Shown piece by piece: positions 43,241-56,519 of a stretch of DNA of 64,000 nucleotides. The stretch's first letter is position 1. Every line of letters begins with the position of its first letter. A program made the translations under genes and the position numbers. The notes below the pieces were generated by a model. That model saw only the letters and a program-made list of their open reading frames with translations. It did no database searches and was not told the origin of the DNA. Origin of the DNA: Blasia pusilla (Eukaryota > Marchantiophyta > Marchantiopsida > Blasiales); contig CM114271.1 of the NCBI GenBank assembly GCA_050084515.1, forward strand, positions 13,516,001 through 13,580,000. Reading direction: 5' to 3'.

Positions 43241-43599
43241 TTGCACATGCTGATTGGATAATGTATTCTCTAGAAATAACATGCCGAAGGTGAGAATAGA
43301 CAATAGGTGTATCATAGACAAAGACGAAGCAAGAAAATGGATAGACACTCGCTAATGTGAGATTTCTAAGAACATGGTTTTTTTTAAAACTCATATATGA
43401 AAAAATAACCAGGATTTAAAAAAAAGATCACCTCTATTTGAAATTTTTTGAACTACATGGAGATGGTAGAAAAATATAAATTATGCCACTAGTATATTAT
43501 TTTCAACAACATATCACCTGACGTTAGGATAATATGATTCAACAACAGAAAGGGTCATGGTTATTCGAACTTGGCAAAGCTATGTTAGCATCCTTTCAC

Positions 43600-43726
<127 letters not shown>

Positions 43727-43864
43727 TTGTGTGAAGACCAGGGACACTCACCTGGCTCTGAGGACCCCTTAGGCCCTCGCTGGTGCTTGCTCTTTCTCCA
43801 AAATTGTTGTTAAGTCTCAATACTAAGTCCCATGGTCCTATGGGGTCCCCGTGGACAATAAATC

Positions 43865-45480
43865 TATTCATTCATTCATTCTCTCTCTCGACAACCCATA
43901 TAATGATTGGTTCTCCCTGGCTGAGGTGGGAGCAGCGATCAAAGAACTTGTGAACCACAAAGCAGGCGGTGGTGATGAGCTTGTGAATGAGCTGTTAAAG
44001 TATGGCGATGCTGCTATGGCTTGTTCTCTAGTGAGTCTCTTCAACCAGGTCTGGCGGGCATAATTCATCCCACAAAGATGGCGGGTGGGAGTCATCGTGA
44101 ACCTCTTCAAGAAGGGTGAGCGAGAAGACCCTGGAAACTACAGGGGTATTACATTGTTGAGTGTAGTCGGGAAGCTCCTTTGCCGTATACTCAACAATAG
44201 GATCTCTGTGTACCTGGAGGAGAATTTGCATCAAGGAAGGCCAGGCTGGCTTCCAGCAAGCCCGAGGATGCGTGGACCACATCTTCACCTCCAGTCAGAT
44301 CATCCAGAGTAAGAAAAAAGAGCGAAAACCCACCTATTGCTTCTTCTTGGACCTCAAGAAGGCATATGACACTGTATGGCGTGACAGACTATCTTATAGC
44401 TTGTGGAAGGTGGGGCTGAGAGGGAAAATGTGGAGGGTGGTGGAGAAGATGTACAAGAACATAAGGAGTAAAGTTCTGGTGAATGGCCAAAAGAGTGGGA
44501 CATTCAACATCAAGCAAGGAGTGGCTCAAGGATGCCCGCTCTCCCCCACGCTCTTCAACATTTCGTGAATTCCCTATTGGAAGAAATGGAGGATAGTGGA
44601 CTAGGCATACGGGTGGGCAACAACTCTATTTTTGCCCTCATGTTTGCTGATGACTTTGGTGGCCTCGAGGAAACAGGAGAGAAACTCCAAGAGATGATCT
44701 CCCTGACCAAAATCTGGTGTGACATGTGGGGCATGGAGGCAAATGTACTGAAGTGCGGTGTGATGATTTTCAATGGCAAGGAGGAGGACCAAGACCAACA
44801 ATGGTACTGGGGTGACCAAGAGATCCCCCGTGTGGCTACATACAACTATCTGGGCATAGAATTCTCGGAAGATTCCATGTGGGATGCACACATTAAGAAG
44901 ACCACAAGAAGGTGAATGGTCTGTCCAGATTCCTACACTGTCGGGATATCACATTAGAAGTAAAGCGCTATGTCATTTTGCATACCATTCATCCCTCGCT
45001 GGAATACGGGGCAGCAGTGTGGGATGCCAACACCAAAAAAAAGGATAGGCTTGAAGTTGTGCAGCTGAAGGCGTTTTGAGGTATGATGTCAACCTCATCA
45101 CGAAGAGCCCGAGTTGGTGTGAGATCAGAACTAGGTGTGGAACCCTTGGAGGATAGACGTGACATCGCCAAGTTGAAATGGCGGAGGCAGCTGGAGACAA
45201 TGGACTCCCATTGCTATCCTAAAGAGGTGATGGGGAAAACCTGGACCCAAAGAAGACCCGTAAAGCAGGCCAAATCTTGGACGAATAAGGTGCAAGAGAT
45301 TGTGCAAGCATCCAAGCTCCCAACAGGGCCTGAATTGTGGGAGCAAGATGAGAAAGCATTCGTGGATATCATAACTAAAGAAGTCGTCAAACACTCACAG
45401 GAGAACATCACGGAGGAAGCCATGAAAATGTCTGTCTGACCTCTCTCTTTTGACGGTATATCCCGAGAGGGCAGAATTGA
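43865..45480 (+). pseudogene. Non-LTR (LINE-like) retrotransposon reverse transcriptase, decayed
   Basis: Segments in three frames give EVGAAIKELVNHKAGGGDEL, then FKKGEREDPGNYRGITLLSV and CFFLDLKKAYDTVWRDRLSY. Next come INIKQGVAQGCPLSPTLFNI-like residues and a catalytic LMFADDFGGLEETG near 44640-44675. A C-terminal MEANVLKCGVMIFNGKEE and NYLGIEFSED follow. These are RT motifs 1-7 of a LINE. Frameshifts occur near 44270 and 44560. The tail to 45480 is rich in charged residues. No upstream AP-endonuclease was recognised, so it is 5' truncated. It is a different family from the element at 19-20.9 kb. Confidence 0.85.
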
Positions 45481-45509
45481 AGAACTATTTGCGAGGAAGT
45501 AAACGACAT

Positions 45510-46395
45510 GTTGCAAGAGTTGCAATGTGTTGGATTCTAACGGGTTGGAAGGGGTGCAACCTGTCGGATTCCAACATTTAGGGTCTGAATGAAGGGACAT
45601 GGTTGCATCAGTTCCTCTTTACTCTTGACAACTATCAACCTTTTGATTCAATTTTCGTGTCAATTTGATCACATTTTATTCTTGATGCATACATTTCTCA
45701 ATGGCTGAGAGAATGGTGAAACCAAGTTGTCAAACACACATCAATCCATGGTATACTTTATGCACCCATTCATCAGCCAACATCATCCAATGATTTCATG
45801 AAAGTCTTCGGTTACCATCAGTGATGAGTGATTTTTTCTATTGTGGAAAACCCCCTCATGGATGAATATTGATCGGATGGGATATTTAATGCCTTTTGCA
45901 AAAAGAGTCAACAATCCATAATGTCAACCACATCTTCAGAGAAGTTAAACCTTGAAGGGAACAGGAATCTATTGAGACAATAGTTAGTCTTTATTTGAAC
46001 CTTTCATTAAGATGAAATTGCTACTTCTGGTCAAATTATCTGCCGATGGTCCTCCAACAATAATACCCCTCAGCCCGGCTTACTATAGACTTAGACAAGC
46101 AATGTGAAGAAAATTGGGCTCACATGGAGAGTGATGGAAGAAAGTTTCGAGTGGTCTTATGATGTCTACTTTTTTTTCCAAGCCTGGAAAAAGAAGGTTA
46201 ATTTAGGCCCGAATGTGGTCCACTTGCTACTCTCTTCTGAAGATTTCATGAATTTGAAAGCAAACAAAAATGTCAAAATTTTTTGAAGAGAAGAGGCGGA
46301 TTTTGCCCTTTTCTTCTAAGAGAGACTCTTCTCTCTTCCTCTCTTCCACTCCTCTCTTACTCTCTCCTGCCAGAATACCAGCCCCCGTCAGAGGG
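45510..46395 (+). repeat. Interspersed non-coding repeat family R1, copy 2
   Basis: Matches the reverse strand of 5316-5880 block by block and ends with the same CCAGAATACCAGCCCCC near 46375-46390. About 330 bp (45655-45990) are absent from copy 1. It begins within about 30 bp of the LINE tail. Confidence 0.65.
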
Positions 46396-46632
46396 GTGTA
46401 TGTGGTGCACATCTGTTGCTTTCCCACATGTTCTTGTGATGACTTTGTCCAAAGAGAGACAAGTGGGAAAAGGTATTTCCCTTGTAAGCACATAAACTAT
46501 GTGTTGCTTGTAGTTTTAACATGCTTTCTCTGAGAAACAAATAAGTCTATGGTAAAATCCATCTTGCACTATGACCGCCACCTTCATCACCTCCAATTTT
46601 GGATAAGTAGGGTGAATATCATTGTGTGTGCG

Positions 46633-46884
<252 letters not shown>

Positions 46885-46899
46885 TACGTATGTCTTTAA

Positions 46900-49120
46900 A
46901 ATTGTCTATCATATGTACCCATTTTCCATTATTCTTATTCCACTAGATTATGGTGTATGAAATCCCAATCTTGAAAGCATGGAGTTTACAATCTAAGGCA
47001 TTTTTACAATATAATTACAATGATATTGATCTAACTATAATTATGCATTTTAATCCTTGAATATGCAATAAATTATGTGAGCATAGTACTCCTCTATCGT
47101 GGACATCCACATAACTCAAGAAATAGCTCACAATCAAGAGTGAGGGCTCATCCAAGTCCTATAAGCTATCTAGGGGTTCTAACAGATGTGCCATCAGCCC
47201 CCTTATCATGTTTATCAAGACATATGTTAATTAGAGGAAGAATTGATCAGAGATACAATGTTGGTTCAAGGAAGATAAGGAGGAATCTCTATTAGGGGAT
47301 TCTAAATCTGAGGCACACCAAAGTGGTGATGACGATAATATGAAGAGTTTGTCCAACAAGATTTTGATGTTGGCGATGAAATTGTGATACATATTTTCCG
47401 ATAAGGATGCTCATATTCCATTAAACTCATCCGCTTGTACCTCTCCTTTATTCGTGGGACATTATGCTAGCTTTTAAATAAACTCTCAAAAGAAATATCC
47501 AATACCTAATGTATTCCTGTATGTATTATTTTGGCTCATAGATGATCAGCTCCACCCATAGGGAAATACAATACAATGTTCATATGGTTATACTCAATAA
47601 TGAATGCATTTGCAATTTAAAGGGATAATCAACACATTGAGTCCCAAGATTGCAAGGGATCTCACTATATATATGGAGTCATTACTTTGTATGTTTATGA
47701 TCATCTACTTCAAACTTATCATCACAACTACCATTTTTTTTTACAACCTTGCTATTATACTACTAAGAATAAGAGGCACACATTCACCATCTTAGTTCGT
47801 GAGTCATTTTTTTCCATTTATGACTACTTTGCGACTTTTTTATGGGTCCATTTTATGCAAGGCATTCACGATTCCAATATGGGTAGACCTTAGTTTAAAA
47901 ATATTCCAACTTTTACAAGTCAATTGCAAATAAGCTCCGAGTTACTCAAAATGCAACTGGTTTGAGAACACCTTGAATTGAAATTAACGAGTATGTCTCA
48001 TAAAATAAAAATATCAAGCATTTTAACTGAAAATTGCTATGAGACGTAATAGACTCACACAACTCTTGCAACACAATATTTTAGATGCGCTCGCAAATCA
48101 CTTGCATAACACTTGTAAATAAACTTACAAAGGAACTGACCAAAAAGAATCTTGGCCATAAATTTCCCTCTGATCTCTAAACCACTGCATTTTCACTTTC
48201 CCTCTCAAATTTTGTAGACTCCTATCCTCTCATTGCAACTAGTTTAAGGACAAGTAGATAAGTGAGATTCACAATGTTGGATTTTTTTCAGAATTCTCAG
48301 TTATAGACTATAAGAAATAAATCCCTCCTTGTAAACCCTAAAAAAACTTACACAAAATAGGAAGAAATTACAAAAATAAAGATCGATTCAATTTCAAGGG
48401 TCTTGCAACATAATTGCAAACTAATTGCACAATATTCACGTGCAAAATACTCATAGCATACTCTTAAAGTAGTAGTCCAACCCCAATTAAGACTTGCAAA
48501 AAAAAGAATAATTGTGAGCATCCTTGTATCCATAGTAGTGATATAAGAATGCTAAAGACTAGCTCAAAGGTGAAGATGGAGAGTGATTTGAGGAGCCACT
48601 AATGGTGAATTTAAGAAGTCACATTCTAGTTACCACAATGTTCACTTAGGGAGCAAATCTATTAGCTAGGTGTTACATGCTAGAGAGAGGGAGCCTTTGC
48701 AATTTGGCACATGGCTATATGGAGAGTTGGTAGGAAGGATTCATTTTTATATGCAATGAAATTTTATTTTTTGCTTAATTAGAAGACTAATATATAAGGT
48801 GATTTCATGAATATAGTCTTCGTACAATTGAATTGGTGTTAGACACAAGGTATGCAAAGGATATATAGAGAGTAAGCTTGATGATCATAACCATAAGGAA
48901 AAAAATATTGAGTGGTGAAGCTTCATAAGCTATACCTCCATGAGAGGTTCTCCCATCCATAAATGCAAGTTTGAAAATGGGAAAGAAATATAGTGGGATG
49001 TCTAATATAAAGGATGAAAAAATCAAACCAATTTTTTTTAGGATATGTATTTGAGCATAATTTTTTAACTTGAGAGTAGCCAAAGTAGCTCAGAGAGTTT
49101 AGAGTAAAGTCAATGCTTAT
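46900..49120. other. AT-rich DNA, no recognised gene
   Basis: Only short ORFs, none recognised. No long repeat was noticed. Confidence 0.5.
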
Positions 49121-49129
49121 AATTAGAAG

Positions 49130-49740
49130 GACCCGACATGTTGTGCGCATACACATCGCTACACAATCCACATCGTTGGTTACATCTACACACCACACAA
49201 CATCGATCTTCCCAAATCTACTCATAAACAAAATACACTCCCATATAAATATGGAGACCACACATCTTTCTCACGTAAAATCAGAGTAAAAACGGCTCAC
49301 CCGATCTAAAACTCCACTCTTGAATATACATAGGCATATCGAGCCTCTTCCATCTTTCGCTTTGAGGGAATTTGGACACTATCATCCTAGCTCTTACCTC
49401 ACATGAGCAAGAGAGGTGCTCCAACAAGCCAACTTGAGAAAGAGCTTCAAAAAGCCATCTCTCTATCCCTTATAAATCCTTGAGAAGAGCCAAAAGGCTC
49501 TTTCCCTAAAAATAGCCATCCCTTGGTAACTTGTGTTTAGTGGTTAGCAAGGAACCAATGACCTGCTCAATAACTCACCTTGTTGTCAAAGACCAAAATA
49601 GGAAAATTTTCTAAAATATGTTCATGACATAACGGACCTATCCTCAACCTCATTTGACACCTTAGGACGAGGTTATACCCAAGACACTCCGTTGACTCTC
49701 TATGCCATCGACGCGATAGAACTCTACCTATCAATAACCT
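49130..49740 (-). repeat. LTR copy (about 600 bp) of the methyltransferase-bearing gypsy family
   Basis: The reverse strand aligns with 1889-2385 and then 3165-3255, without the 780-bp insert of copy A. It therefore gives the best view of the LTR length. A TTTATAAG box lies near 49485 on the - strand. No internal gypsy domain was found beside it, so it may be a solo LTR. Confidence 0.7.
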
Positions 49741-49869
49741 AAGATGTGATATACATGAAAGTATAGGATAGATGGAAGTGAAGAGGCTATAAGGATGCAA
49801 GAGAAAGAGAGCAAGTGCCAAAGGAGGTGCATACATTCATATTCAAAACCTAAGGGTTATATCTCATGG

Positions 49870-51170
49870 TTTTTAGATGAAAGTTTTCTCCTCACATAAA
49901 ATATTAAGCTAAAATGAAGATAATTTGTGAAAGAGAGGTGAAACCATTTGACCCAAGCTAGAGTAGGGGTTAAATTTATATGAATGTTAGTGGAGGAATA
50001 CAATTCAAGCTAGAGATAGGGTAGCAAATATGAGAATGCATAATATAGACAAAGAAATCTAGAAGATTCTTAACACTATGGAATACAAGTATGAAATGTT
50101 GATAAAAGGAACATATGGAAGGTTCAAAACTATGAGCTTCTACTTGGAAGGGACATTTGATCAAGTGTAGGTAAGGAATCCATAAGGTTCTTTAATAAAG
50201 TTATATGATAAACTTTTTTTATCATATATTATGTATAAAAGAGACAATGGATAGGGATCGGTCGACAAGTACATTATATTTTCTACTTCTAAATTATGTA
50301 AATTTGTGTTTAATACATGATTTTCCCCAAAAGGACTAAATTACCAGTCAACTGATCCAATTAAAAGAACAAGGATTCTCTTTTAACAAATCATTTTCCC
50401 TCTTTCATTCTTCTCATTAGAGTTCTCAAAATCCCCTCAAAACTCTATCTCAAGTAAGGATAAAGTCTCTATGTACTAAATGAGTAATTCAATTTATGAA
50501 CAAAGAAAAAGAGATATATTAACAATCTTGTGACTTCTATGATGTCTTCCTAGAGTCAAAACTCAATCTACCTTCAGAGCTTACTCTTTGTAAAAAAATC
50601 CCAACACCACACACAAAGTATATCACTCCTCTTGAGCCACCTACTCACAGGAAGTATATTCATGAATCTTCAATCACATCAACGACATCTCCACATACAC
50701 AATACAAAAAAATATGAACTCATTAAGAAGTTAAGAGATCCTCAAGACTACACACAACTCCTTATGGTTGTTTCTAGTCTGTTCAATTGCATCTCCCACC
50801 AAGATCAAGTAAAATGGTTTCTTAGACTACCGTCTAGTCATATTTGTACATTATCCTTCATAAGAATTTATTTTATATTTTATAAAGATCCCCATGGCGC
50901 ATATCCTATTGTAACTAGGTTTCTCTTCAAATCTTCAAATTGTCAAAATTCATTACTGAGAAACACCCAACTCAATACTTCCTAGCCATTTGGAACTAAC
51001 TTATTACTATGCATGTGGTTCAATATTTCTAAGATCGCCTTTGGTATGCGACTCTAACTACCTATGTATGCTCTCCTAACTAACTATTTACTTTGCATAG
51101 AGTTTCCCAATTAACATTTCTTCAAGGATTTTCTTTACTTTTCCTCATTATTGATGTATGTTCAATCTCA
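49870..51170. other. AT-rich DNA, no recognised gene
   Basis: A 117-codon ORF at 50632-50985 (+) reads HQDQVKWFLRLPSSHICTLS and matches nothing firm. No shared repeat was noticed. Confidence 0.4.
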
Positions 51171-51229
51171 ATAAGACATGTTTCCAAGGCTTTATCATGT
51201 CTTTTATGATGGATCGACAAATATCCATA

Positions 51230-51645
51230 GGGCATCTTTGGAGGGATTGGAAGACAACCACAAGAGGTTGAGGATGACCTACTAAGGCCTTGGATAACCT
51301 AAGAGAGCAAGTTTCCCCTGCGTTTAGGCTCATTTAAAGCCAAATAGAGAAACTTATTGTTTAAGGTAATTTCCTATTATGAGTATAGTTGACTTTCCAT
51401 CTTAAGAGGTGGCCCTTGATCCCCAAAAATAGGTCAAGAGCCATGGAGGTAACCTACAAGCATAAATTATCGTGGAGAGAGTTTAGGAGGGGGAAGAAGG
51501 TATATCCAAAGAGAGGGAGTTTTGGAGCTTATTTTCTCTTTGTTGAACCTCTTGGCATGAGACGTTAGAGTTATGGTCCTCCTAGCCTTGTTAGTAATCC
51601 AAGCCTCTCATTAGGAGAGTGGACTTGGTTTGACATAAGAAAGGG
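51230..51645 (+). repeat. Interspersed LTR-like repeat, copy 3
   Basis: It aligns with 2736-3066 (+), including the TTGTTGAACCTCTTGGCATGA and AGCCTCTCATTAGGAGAGTG blocks. Its left part aligns with the reverse strand of 12640-12560. A short GA-rich tract ends it. Confidence 0.65.
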
Positions 51646-52233
51646 AGAGAGAGAGAGAGGAGTTTGTGTGAGAGCTTTTAGGCGATCTTGATTTACAAAG
51701 AGAGAATGAAAGATTGTAAGCTCTACAATGCGGGAGCTCATTGGTTTCTTATTCAAAGACTCATAGGAATGCTCACGGGAGCAAGAGCTGCTCATTTGTA
51801 TCATTTCTTTGTAAATATCTGATAAGGAAGAGAGGTGCATGGAAGCATTGCCCGATTTTGAATAGGATTTAAGTACGCGGGGCATGTTTTCCATTCTAAG
51901 GCTCCCAAGAGTAACCTTTAGCACACTTTTATAACTTTTTATGGGAGAAATCTGTGCAAAAGCGTTGCTAATTTTTTGTAGGAGTGAGGTCGTGGGTTGT
52001 ATAACAATCATTTCCATTTTCAGATGGAAGGTAAGATGAAGGAGTTGATAAAAAATAGTCATAGATTCAAAATTCAAGAATGTTGTGAAAAAAATGGTGT
52101 GCAAATTTGATGCTTGAGTGCAAAGTAACATCCATTTTCGTGGGGCTATCATAGCCATTGTGTGAGTGAGCAATTTTGATTTTGGTAGTAACTCTTTAGA
52201 AGAGTGTGATTGTGTAAAAGTTCTAAAAAACAT
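51571..52233 (-). CDS. Unrecognised 220-codon ORF
   Basis: An uninterrupted frame starting MFFRTFTQSHSSKELLPKSK, rich in Ser, Leu and Met. It overlaps the end of the LTR-like repeat. I recognise no domain. It may be an antisense shadow of retroelement sequence. Coding status is doubtful. Confidence 0.15.
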   Translation of the reverse strand: MFFRTFTQSHSSKELLPKSKLLTHTMAMIAPRKWMLLCTQASNLHTIFFTTFLNFESMTIFYQLLHLTFHLKMEMIVIQPTTSLLQKISNAFAQISPIKSYKSVLKVTLGSLRMENMPRVLKSYSKSGNASMHLSSLSDIYKEMIQMSSSCSREHSYESLNKKPMSSRIVELTIFHSLFVNQDRLKALTQTPLSLSPFLMSNQVHSPNERLGLLTRLGGP

Positions 52234-52239
52234 ATTATT

Positions 52240-54130
52240 TTTAGTGGGTACGTAAGGAAAACTTGTTATTCAAAGGCAAGTGAGTGAAAATTTAATCTAA
52301 TTAGTGTTGGCCCAAAATTTGTGGGGTTTAGTGGAATACTGAGCCAAATTTGAGATAATTTAGTGAGTAGAATGTTTTCAAGGGGCTAGTGGAGTAGACC
52401 AAAAAAACATCAACTTTTGAGTAAGGTTCAAATAGAGCTATATGTACCTATGTGTGAAATGACATATCTATTATTGACCATCACCGACCATCTACTTTTC
52501 AACCATCATCATCTATTTGAAGATCTTAAACTACTGCTCATTGCTACTCAAGTATTGTCGACGATTGCCTTGATTGTTGTTTAATGAGCACTTTGATTTT
52601 TTCAACACCAATTATTGACGTGATTACTAGTAACCGAGTGAAAGGGATGAATTATCGATCACCATTTTATGCCATCAACATCGAAAACACAAATGTATCT
52701 ATCTTATGAAGAATTTTTCCGCATCGATTGACTATAAATACCAACTAGCAATGTTCAATGACCTTGTGGTTGATGGTTTTGAGTTTCAAGTTTATTTTTC
52801 TATGCATAGTGATTGGTAGTTGCTTAACTTTGAGTGAGTATTATGTCATGATGTTCATAGGAACACGTTGCGAAGTGATTCGTCAAGTTTCTTGTGGCCA
52901 CATCACATTGTCTCGATTGCGGAGTCGTACTAGCGTTCAGACGCATAGCATTTATTTCCAATAGAAGAGGGGATGTAGTTTCTTGTTGCATCATGTCATG
53001 GAGTTTTATGCCATTTCATGCCGCCATTGTTGATTGTACAATTGTAATCGCACCACACATCGAGGAGGTTTGAGCACCGTCAACACTAAGGAAGACCTTA
53101 AGGAGGATGACTTGCTAATTAAGGGATATTTTTCCATAATCAAGTTGGGATTAAGTTTGAAGGTTTTGAGGAGAAATATTAGGATTTTTTCCAAGTTATC
53201 CATTGTAGTCTTTTGCCTTGTACATATGAGGGATTAGTGTGTGTTGGATATTTGATATCTTAGGATGTTGAGATCGTCGTTGATGTGTGATGTTAGGGGA
53301 TATCGACCTTTGTGGGATATCCAAAGTTGCTGATATTCTAGGTTGATGACATGATAGACTATACAATTTGTTGCATCACGTCGCTCGCTGCCGCATTGCA
53401 TATGTCTTAGTAGGGAGGGAGTGTAGATAGAATGCTGCACGTTTTAGGTTCGCGTGATTGAGGGATTAATTTCAATATTGAGAGTAATTGTGAGAGGTGG
53501 CACAAGGATCATCATAGCACCCTTTTGGGACTTTAATAGGTGAGTGTTGGAGAGTAGCCCTAGAGGGTTTAGGGTGAGATTTTGAGAGTCTCCATGGGGT
53601 CAGAGGTAGGAGTAGGAATCCACCAACCAATTCTATCCCTCAAAGAAGTGCGAAGTATTTTAAACAAACCACTTTGAGGATGAAAAATGAGGTCTTAGAT
53701 TGTACTTTCATTTTCCAAAATGTCCACTATAAGCTTGAACTCTATTCAGCCAAGGGACAATGATAGATTTTTTCCATACCTTGGATGGAAAAAATGATTT
53801 GTTCCACATTTGTGATTCCAATGATTTTTCAGTTTTTTTAATTTTTTGCAAGTTGCAACCTGTCGGATACAGACGGATTTCCAAAATGTGGAAGAGGAAA
53901 AAAACATCTGTGGGAGTGACTAAGCAATGAGAACAAAAGTTCAAAAATATTCACACAACAATTTTCCTCTCTTCAACCCACCGGAAACTCTCTTCAAATT
54001 AGAGGAAACTCTCTTAAAAAAATTATCTCTTTGGATTGAAGGTGGTTTCCTCTCTCCTCTCTTCCTCTCCTCTTACCGCGCCACCAATACGAGACAATGA
54101 TGTCCAGGTTGTAAATAAGCTGCATTAGTA
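52240..54130. other. No recognised gene; diverged R1-like block at 53810-54085
   Basis: The 53810-54085 segment has a GTTGCAACCTGTCGGA block, then runs of CTCTCTTC / GGAAACTCTC, like the R1 family but too diverged to align fully. The rest is unrecognised. Confidence 0.35.
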
Positions 54131-54139
54131 TGTTACTAC

Positions 54140-56420
54140 CAAAAAATTACATACCTTCAAACAAGGTGTTTGTATTATCAAAGGAACCAAAGATCATCCC
54201 CCATATTGCCGTATGGGATTTCCAACAACCCCCAATTTCCAGACTAAAGCTTCTATAGATCCAAACAACTTGAAATGGAAATACTATAGGCTTGATCATG
54301 AGCAGCGGAATGTTATTCCCTATCATCCAGTTATACTATTGCTTTGGGAGCTCATATGAACCTACAACGTGTCACTGATATGCAATGGTCATTCTACTTG
54401 TTGAAATACGCACTAAATCAAAGTCACAAGGTTCCCTCAACATCACTACTAAATGTGCAAGGTGTCTAGGGCTTGAGGGACTAGATGAGATAAAGCTCCG
54501 GTTTGTCTTTGGTTTGGTGCTACATAAATCGGTCTCTGCAACTCAGATAGCAATAACGACACTCAAAATTCCGATCATCCAAAGGTCCCAAAGTGTTGAA
54601 TATCTTGATTCAAGTCCTCCTCATAGACGAAATACGTTGTACAAAAATGCCACTATGCTATACGTCCATCCAAAAATTTTGCTCTATCCTCTTCTAGTAT
54701 GTCTCTCTAATTTAACTTTGATTAAATTTTGGACTTGATATAAATTATTGAGAACATGCACACAAAGTAATGCCAACTTTATAGGATTTGAGTGAATTGG
54801 CAACCTGATCTATAAGACAGACTGCCTAGACCGTTTTACTGAGTTTCATCCCTTGCATGAGTCAAATGAGTGTTTCTATAATACACTACTACAAACCATC
54901 ACATTTAGACTAGAATCAGAATCTAACTATGGTATCACTCGAGTGGACCTATCTCAATAAGTGTATTTATAGAAAAATATTTCAGGACCCAAGCTCTGCT
55001 ATAGAGGAAATAAAGCAGCACGTTGTAGCAAACCTATGGAGCGAGGTTCACATAAGTGAGATTGAAACAAAATTTATGGACCTTATTGATCCAAATCTCT
55101 CATTCAATGTATGTGTCAACTCACCTGTTATTGAGCAACAACCGCCCACTTCTAGATCTAAGAAAACTTATGTAGATGGTGATAGTGCATTACCTTTTCA
55201 TGTTCTCAACACCGAAAAAGCAACTTTGTATCAAGAATTCAAAACATTACGCTCTGGCTTATTAATGATCACTAGACCACGTGGTTGAATGGAGACGTTC
55301 TTTATCCATTTTATGCAAAAGTATTGGTCGCACAATTGCATTCCTACATTTCTAATAGCAACGACTAGGATTGCTATTGTGAGGCTGCATGAATCAGCAA
55401 CAACCGTCCATTTTGCATTTGCCATACCTGTAATGGGAGACCTTACGTCAATGCACACTACGTCTGACCAATATAACCCCCTAAAACACGCTAAGGTCAT
55501 AGTTGTAGACGAGTGCTCCATGCTTACACCACGGCTTCTACAAATAATTGCAATGAGATTACATCAAGTAAGTCCATCTTCAAATCTGAACCCATTCTCA
55601 CTGAATCTTGTTGTACTATTAAGTGATCTTTGCCAATTGCCACCTGTTTGTCGCCATAACATTACACCAATGTGTCTAGAGTGCCACATCTCCTCGTCTC
55701 CATTTCTTAGAAAAAAATTAAAGTATGAATTACATACACTCATGAGGCATGTTGAGGATCATGATTTTCTCACGTTTTTGTTGCAACTAAGACTAACAAG
55801 ACCTACACAGCAATAGATAGGCGCATGTCTTGAGAAGTGTTTTGTCAAGGAGGATGTTGGTATAGACTTTATACAAGAAGATACCCAGATCATATGTTCA
55901 CATCATGCTGATGTCCAACTTTATAATGTTGTTGCACTTCAAAGGTTATATGGTTCAACTAATATATTTCATGTCCATGTCTCTATTGACACCCCTCCTT
56001 ATGCGCAATTCCATGATTGGATATCTGAACTAAATTTCCATCAACTTTAGTTCCTTGCAATTGGCTGCAGAGTTTTACTTACTTCAAATATAGACCTAAA
56101 AATTCAAATTGCAAATGGTGCATCGGAAACACTTATTGATTGTGGTTACAATGGTTCTCAACTTGCCAATACAACGGTTATGCTACATTCAAATAGTAAA
56201 GTAATTCGGATAAGTCACACTAACTTTGCGATGTTTATGGTCCAAACAAAAAGTACCATAAGCGTACTTCTCCACTTGTCTTAGGTTATGCATTAACTGG
56301 CCATAAGAGCCAAGGTCTAATTGTATGAGGAAAATGCCTTTTTGTGATAAAAGTTGCTTTTGCACCAGGTCTAGTGTATGTTATGTTGTCTATAGTTAAA
56401 ACCAAAGAACACTTGCGCAT
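54140..56420 (+). pseudogene. Helitron Rep/PIF1-type helicase, decayed
   Basis: Near 54260-54410 the frames give YYRLDHEQRNVIPYHPVILL, then NLQRVTDMQWSFYLLKYA, the segment just upstream of the helicase in plant Helitron proteins. A PIF1-like helicase follows. Walker A is wrecked (TRPRG-stop-MET-FF near 55275-55300). Walker B is VIVVDECSML near 55498-55527. Motif III is LVVLLSDLCQLPPV near 55608-55650. The C-terminal LGYALTGHKSQGL is near 56283-56320, then FAPGLVYVMLSIVKTKEHL. Several frameshifts and stops mean it is inactive. The Rep HUH motif was not found, so it is 5' truncated or too diverged. Confidence 0.8.
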
Positions 56421-56519
56421 CATTGTTCATTGTAGCCTACAAATTTTAGTGTATTTGGGCAAATCACATTATATACATTACAATTGCATTCATATACAAC
56501 TGATTTTACCTCCTTGTGA

